Shown here: in pieces, positions 8,821-11,327 of the stretch | Numbering within the stretch: the stretch's first letter is position 1 | Layout of the letters: each line of letters begins with the position of its first letter | From: Stramenopiles sp. TOSAG23-6 | Lineage: Eukaryota; Sar | DNA length: 11,327 nucleotides | Reading direction: 5' to 3' | Assembly (NCBI GenBank): GCA_900128565.1 | Contig: LT636268.1 | Coordinates: 1-11,327, forward strand | Made by a program: the position numbers and the translations under genes | The notes under the pieces: generated by a model | Seen by the model: only the letters and a program-made list of their open reading frames with translations | The model's database searches: none | Told to the model about the DNA's origin: nothing

Positions 8821-8861
8821 TAGTAATAATAAAAAAGGAATAAATTTTGTGGGTGCTTCAG
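8807..8861 (+). repeat. 55-bp inverted repeat, right copy
   Basis: This is an exact reverse complement of bases 1-55. In this copy the block holds the SNF2 stop (TAA, 8818-8820), an AATAAA at 8839-8844, and the open frame [18 protein letters not shown] that leads into the J-domain ORF. The identity begins at a run of six A (8807-8812). Confidence 0.97.
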
Positions 8862-9760
8862 CGAGAACAAAAAGTCAAAAACGAAAGTTAAATAGTGGGA
8901 CTTCTGCAAATGATGCAATATGTTTATCTGACGATGATGTCATTGCGTATTCAAAGTCTTTTCTTGGAACTCAAGGATATGTAAGAAAGCCAAATACCAA
9001 AATAGGTACATGCAAGCGTATAAAAACAAATATTAAAATATCAAGTCCAGCCGCTACTATGGGAATGTTTGCAGGTTATAGTGAAAACAAAACATATACC
9101 AAAAGAAATTTTGCAAAGAAACCTAAATGTGTACCAGTCATGAGACGACGTCCACACGAAAGAGATGTACAATATATTCCTAACCCTGCTAAACGTGAAC
9201 CACCAAAACCAAAACCAAATATATTTCCCCAACTTGCTTCCCGTATTGCGAAATCATTTTTCCAAGGCCGTTGTGTAACTGCTAATCATAATCCCAGTGC
9301 TATCACTTCGGATCAAGACATACTTCAATGGCAGTGTAATTTAACTCACAATTTCAAAGCATCCATTGCTAAAATGGTGAGAACTCGTTCTTGTCCAGTG
9401 TGTCGTAATGCCACAAATGCATATGACAGAGAAGCTCAGTGGAGAAATACTGCTCGAAATACTCAAGCAGAATTATTCGAAGAAGCAAAACGAAAGATGA
9501 AAAGCCAATGGAATACGTATCATCAGTCAGAACAAAATAAACAGAAGGGTAACTCAAATCAAAGATATACTTCAAAACAGGACAAAAAACGCCTTGATGC
9601 GTTAAAAGTTTTAGGATTGAGAAATTTTCGCGCAACACAACAAGAAATCAAAGCTAGATATAAACTCCTTGCAAAACAGTTTCATCCAGATAAGAATAAA
9701 TCGCCTGGAGCTGAAGAGACTTTTAAACGGATATCAACTGCTTATGCATATTTTAAATAA
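8807..9760 (+). CDS. C-terminal part of a treble-clef zinc finger and J-domain protein, lacking its own start
   Basis: The frame is open from 8711 but has no ATG before 9059, and that ATG would remove residues that look coding. Numbered as if joined to the left gene (708 aa), the protein shows an ICLSDDD SUMO-interacting-like motif (429-435). Next comes a treble-clef zinc-ribbon pattern WQC...H...CPVC (C568, H572, C587, C590), of the type seen in DUF4379-like domains. It ends with a J domain whose HPD (684-686) is followed by KNKSPGAEETFKRI and whose family-typical end is ISTAYAYFK. By family knowledge a J domain stimulates an Hsp70 ATPase, and the HPD is present. AATAAA overlaps the stop (9756-9761). 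The start is either on the left gene through the 55-bp repeat or missing, in which case this is a 5'-truncated copy. Confidence 0.8.
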   Translation, partial: KKEYNSNNKKGINFVGASARTKSQKRKLNSGTSANDAICLSDDDVIAYSKSFLGTQGYVRKPNTKIGTCKRIKTNIKISSPAATMGMFAGYSENKTYTKRNFAKKPKCVPVMRRRPHERDVQYIPNPAKREPPKPKPNIFPQLASRIAKSFFQGRCVTANHNPSAITSDQDILQWQCNLTHNFKASIAKMVRTRSCPVCRNATNAYDREAQWRNTARNTQAELFEEAKRKMKSQWNTYHQSEQNKQKGNSNQRYTSKQDKKRLDALKVLGLRNFRATQQEIKARYKLLAKQFHPDKNKSPGAEETFKRISTAYAYFK

Positions 9761-9875
9761 ATACTACTTGAAAGATTTGATGTATTCAACAAATTTTAAT
9801 TGAATTTTAATATTTATTTTTCGAATGGTACCAAAATGTAAAATATCAGACATAGTTATTGTTTTTGTTATCCAT
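9761..9875. terminator. Convergent 3' intergenic region with poly(A)-like signals
   Basis: These 115 AT-rich bases separate two convergent stop codons. AATAAA at 9756-9761 could serve the J-domain gene. The complement of 9813-9818 reads AATAAA on the minus strand, 58 nt after the stop of the right-hand gene. These are candidates by position only. Confidence 0.45.
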
Positions 9876-11327
9876 TTATCTATACATTGTGACAAATTTA
9901 CCTTTCTCTTCTGCATTTTTGAGTAATTTCGCATTTTTTTCTAATTTATTTTTCATTTTTCTTGCCTCACGAAGTCTTATTTGTTTTAATTTTTGTTTCA
10001 TTTTCATTCCTGCTGCAATGGAGGTAAGGCCTTTTATTTTAGCATTGCTGAATTTCTTTACTTCGTTAACTCGGGTCCATGCAAATTCAAGCATTGCAAT
10101 AAATTTACCACTATCTTCCAAATCAATACTTTTCAAACCAGCTGAGCAGATACTATTGAACCCTCCAACCTTTACTGAATAAGTACCAGAAATAATCGGT
10201 ACTTCAGCACTATCGTCAACAATCCCTAAAACTAGCTCTGTATTGCGAATTTTTTTTCCAAAATGAAATATGTATTCCTTTCGAATCCTGAATGAGTCTG
10301 ATTCCCTAAGCTTTTTGACAGGGATCTTTATATACTGGAGATTATCTGTTGATTTACTACTGCATTTGGTAGATAAATGCTGCCGAATAATATGGCGAAT
10401 GCGATCATGATTTGATTCCTTGTTGGAATTCATCAAGTGATCAGAGAGAATCATGTAAATACTTATATTTTCGCTTTGTCGAAATGCATCCTCGCTAAAG
10501 TTCAAGAGATTTTCCAAAATCACAAGTAAATATTGGCCTCTTTCATGTGGTCCGCCCAAATCTTCATTCCCCTCACACCAATACCCTAACATGCCAAGGC
10601 CCATTCGATATGCTTCTCTTTTCCTCTTGAATAAATCTGCAGACTCATCTTCCGCGGATTTGCGTATTAAATGCCCTCTCTGTATACTCTGTAGCTTTGT
10701 GACAGCTTCATGAACAGTTTTGTATACTCTCGAAACTTTTCTTTTGAGATCAATAAAGTCATGCGCTTGGGCTGTTCTAAAAGCGTTCAAACTAATTGCA
10801 CCAGTACCATCAACGTCAAAATCTTTGAAATCTTTTTCTGTGCCAAATTTATGAGTAGTAAAATCTAACAACGATACTAATTTATCACCTTTTTCATTGA
10901 TTTTCGGAAGATTTTGGTTCTTCCGAGAAAATTGTGTTAAAATATTTTCAACAGTTTTCTTTGGAGTTAAATCAAAACTTTTCTCCTTTGCTGTGTTTCG
11001 TTTTTTATCTTTTGCTTCATTTACTCTTTTTCGTTTTTCTTCTAATTGCTGTATCACTTGTTGTTTTCTGAGAAGCAATTCCTTCATTCTTTTATTGACT
11101 ATTGACTCTTTTTTTGTAACTATCGGAGAAATCTCATTTGTTTTATTTCGTTTTTCTTTTAACTGTTGTACAAGTTGTTGTTTTCTGAGATTCATTTCTT
11201 TTTGGTGTTGCTCGAACTTCACTTTCAGTACTTTTTCTTTTTTGAGACGCATTTCTTCCATTTTTTTACTCATTTCCTTCATTTTTCGTTTTTGGGTTTC
11301 AATTTGTTCTTTTGTTTTATTCTGAGA
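9876..11327 (-). CDS. Coiled-coil protein with EF-hand-like loop and IQ motif (partial, N-terminus beyond right edge)
   Basis: The frame runs 483 codons from the right window edge (first codon TCT at 11327) to TAA at 9878-9876, with no start needed inside the window. The first 110 or so visible residues are Lys/Glu/Gln-rich, probably coiled coil, with an internal repeat of LRKQQ..QQL.EKR (39-residue period). Next comes an EF-hand-like loop, DVDGTGAISLNA (171-182), with Asp at positions 1 and 3 and Gly at 6, but Ala instead of Glu at 12, so calcium binding may be weak or lost. An exact IQ motif follows, LQSIQRGHLIR (212-222), the usual calmodulin-binding pattern. The C-terminal half, with YIFHFGKK and ISGTYSVKVGG segments, looks beta-rich and perhaps C2-like, but I do not recognise it. 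I assign no function beyond probable calmodulin or calcium association. Confidence 0.8.
   Translation of the reverse strand, partial: SQNKTKEQIETQKRKMKEMSKKMEEMRLKKEKVLKVKFEQHQKEMNLRKQQLVQQLKEKRNKTNEISPIVTKKESIVNKRMKELLLRKQQVIQQLEEKRKRVNEAKDKKRNTAKEKSFDLTPKKTVENILTQFSRKNQNLPKINEKGDKLVSLLDFTTHKFGTEKDFKDFDVDGTGAISLNAFRTAQAHDFIDLKRKVSRVYKTVHEAVTKLQSIQRGHLIRKSAEDESADLFKRKREAYRMGLGMLGYWCEGNEDLGGPHERGQYLLVILENLLNFSEDAFRQSENISIYMILSDHLMNSNKESNHDRIRHIIRQHLSTKCSSKSTDNLQYIKIPVKKLRESDSFRIRKEYIFHFGKKIRNTELVLGIVDDSAEVPIISGTYSVKVGGFNSICSAGLKSIDLEDSGKFIAMLEFAWTRVNEVKKFSNAKIKGLTSIAAGMKMKQKLKQIRLREARKMKNKLEKNAKLLKNAEEKGKFVTMYR
11031..11192 (-). repeat. 117-bp-period duplication in the coiled-coil region
   Basis: Two related segments (about 11031-11077 and 11148-11192) encode LRKQQ(L/V)(V/I)QQL(K/E)EKR blocks, offset by 117 bp (39 codons). 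They have diverged more than the other duplications in the window. Confidence 0.75.

Noticed and set aside
8849-8851. GTG as the start codon of the J-domain ORF
   Set aside because: GTG starts are not expected in nuclear genes, and the frame stays open upstream through the 55-bp repeat, where the left gene supplies the matching coding sequence.
9179-9187. CCTAACCCT in the J-domain gene as a third telomeric insert
   Set aside because: It is only nine bases, with no second unit and no flanking duplication, so chance is adequate.
9859-11325. Plus-strand ORFs at 9859-10182 and 10897-11325
   Set aside because: They are antisense shadows of the coiled-coil gene; the Phe/Ser-rich translation mirrors its Lys/Glu codons.

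Overview
This is an AT-rich nuclear window from a protist-like eukaryote. It has spliceosome-style introns, AATAAA-like signals, the standard stop codons and TTAGGG-type telomeric motifs. Several protein features suggest a stramenopile, possibly a diatom. These are a repeated [11 protein letters not shown]-type motif, a VPP..CGKPYEF-type beta motif, and an SNF2 protein fused to HMG, PHD and LysM modules. The lineage call is inference from remembered family appearance, not from a database search.

Layout. (A) Bases 1-1228 on the minus strand hold the N-terminal part of a gene that runs off the left edge. (B) Bases 1229-1668 are a divergent intergenic or promoter region, with a possible intron-like relic. 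(C) Bases 1669-8820 on the plus strand hold one large five-exon gene for a predicted 2257-aa SNF2 chromatin remodeller. (D) Bases 8807-9760 on the plus strand hold the C-terminal part of a zinc-finger/J-domain protein with no convincing start codon. (E) Bases 9876-11327 on the minus strand hold the C-terminal part of a coiled-coil/EF-hand/IQ-motif protein that is open at the right edge and convergent with D.

Three observations stand out. First, all four introns of the SNF2 gene (91-99 bp) are copies of one sequence family. They begin GTACRTTTTCAW and end ACAATAYAT or ATTACAT. Aligning the encoded protein to the SNF2 and PHD folds shows that they end in AT, not AG. Each is flanked by a 3-4 bp microhomology, so they look like introner-type elements with a non-canonical 3' splice site. 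Second, the first 55 bases are an exact inverted copy of 8807-8861. Through this repeat the truncated left gene reads in frame into the start-less J-domain ORF, giving a natural 708-aa protein. The window therefore records an inversion, an inverted duplication, or an assembly join at a 55-mer. Third, short telomeric arrays (CCCTAA)n lie inside the coding sequence of two different genes, each next to a 51-54 bp tandem duplication, and encode Pro-Asn repeats.

Functionally, the SNF2 gene is a chromatin remodeller and the J-domain protein carries a SUMO-interacting-like motif, so both are probably nuclear. The right-hand gene looks like a calcium/calmodulin-responsive coiled-coil protein. Nothing in the sequence shows that the genes act in one pathway.
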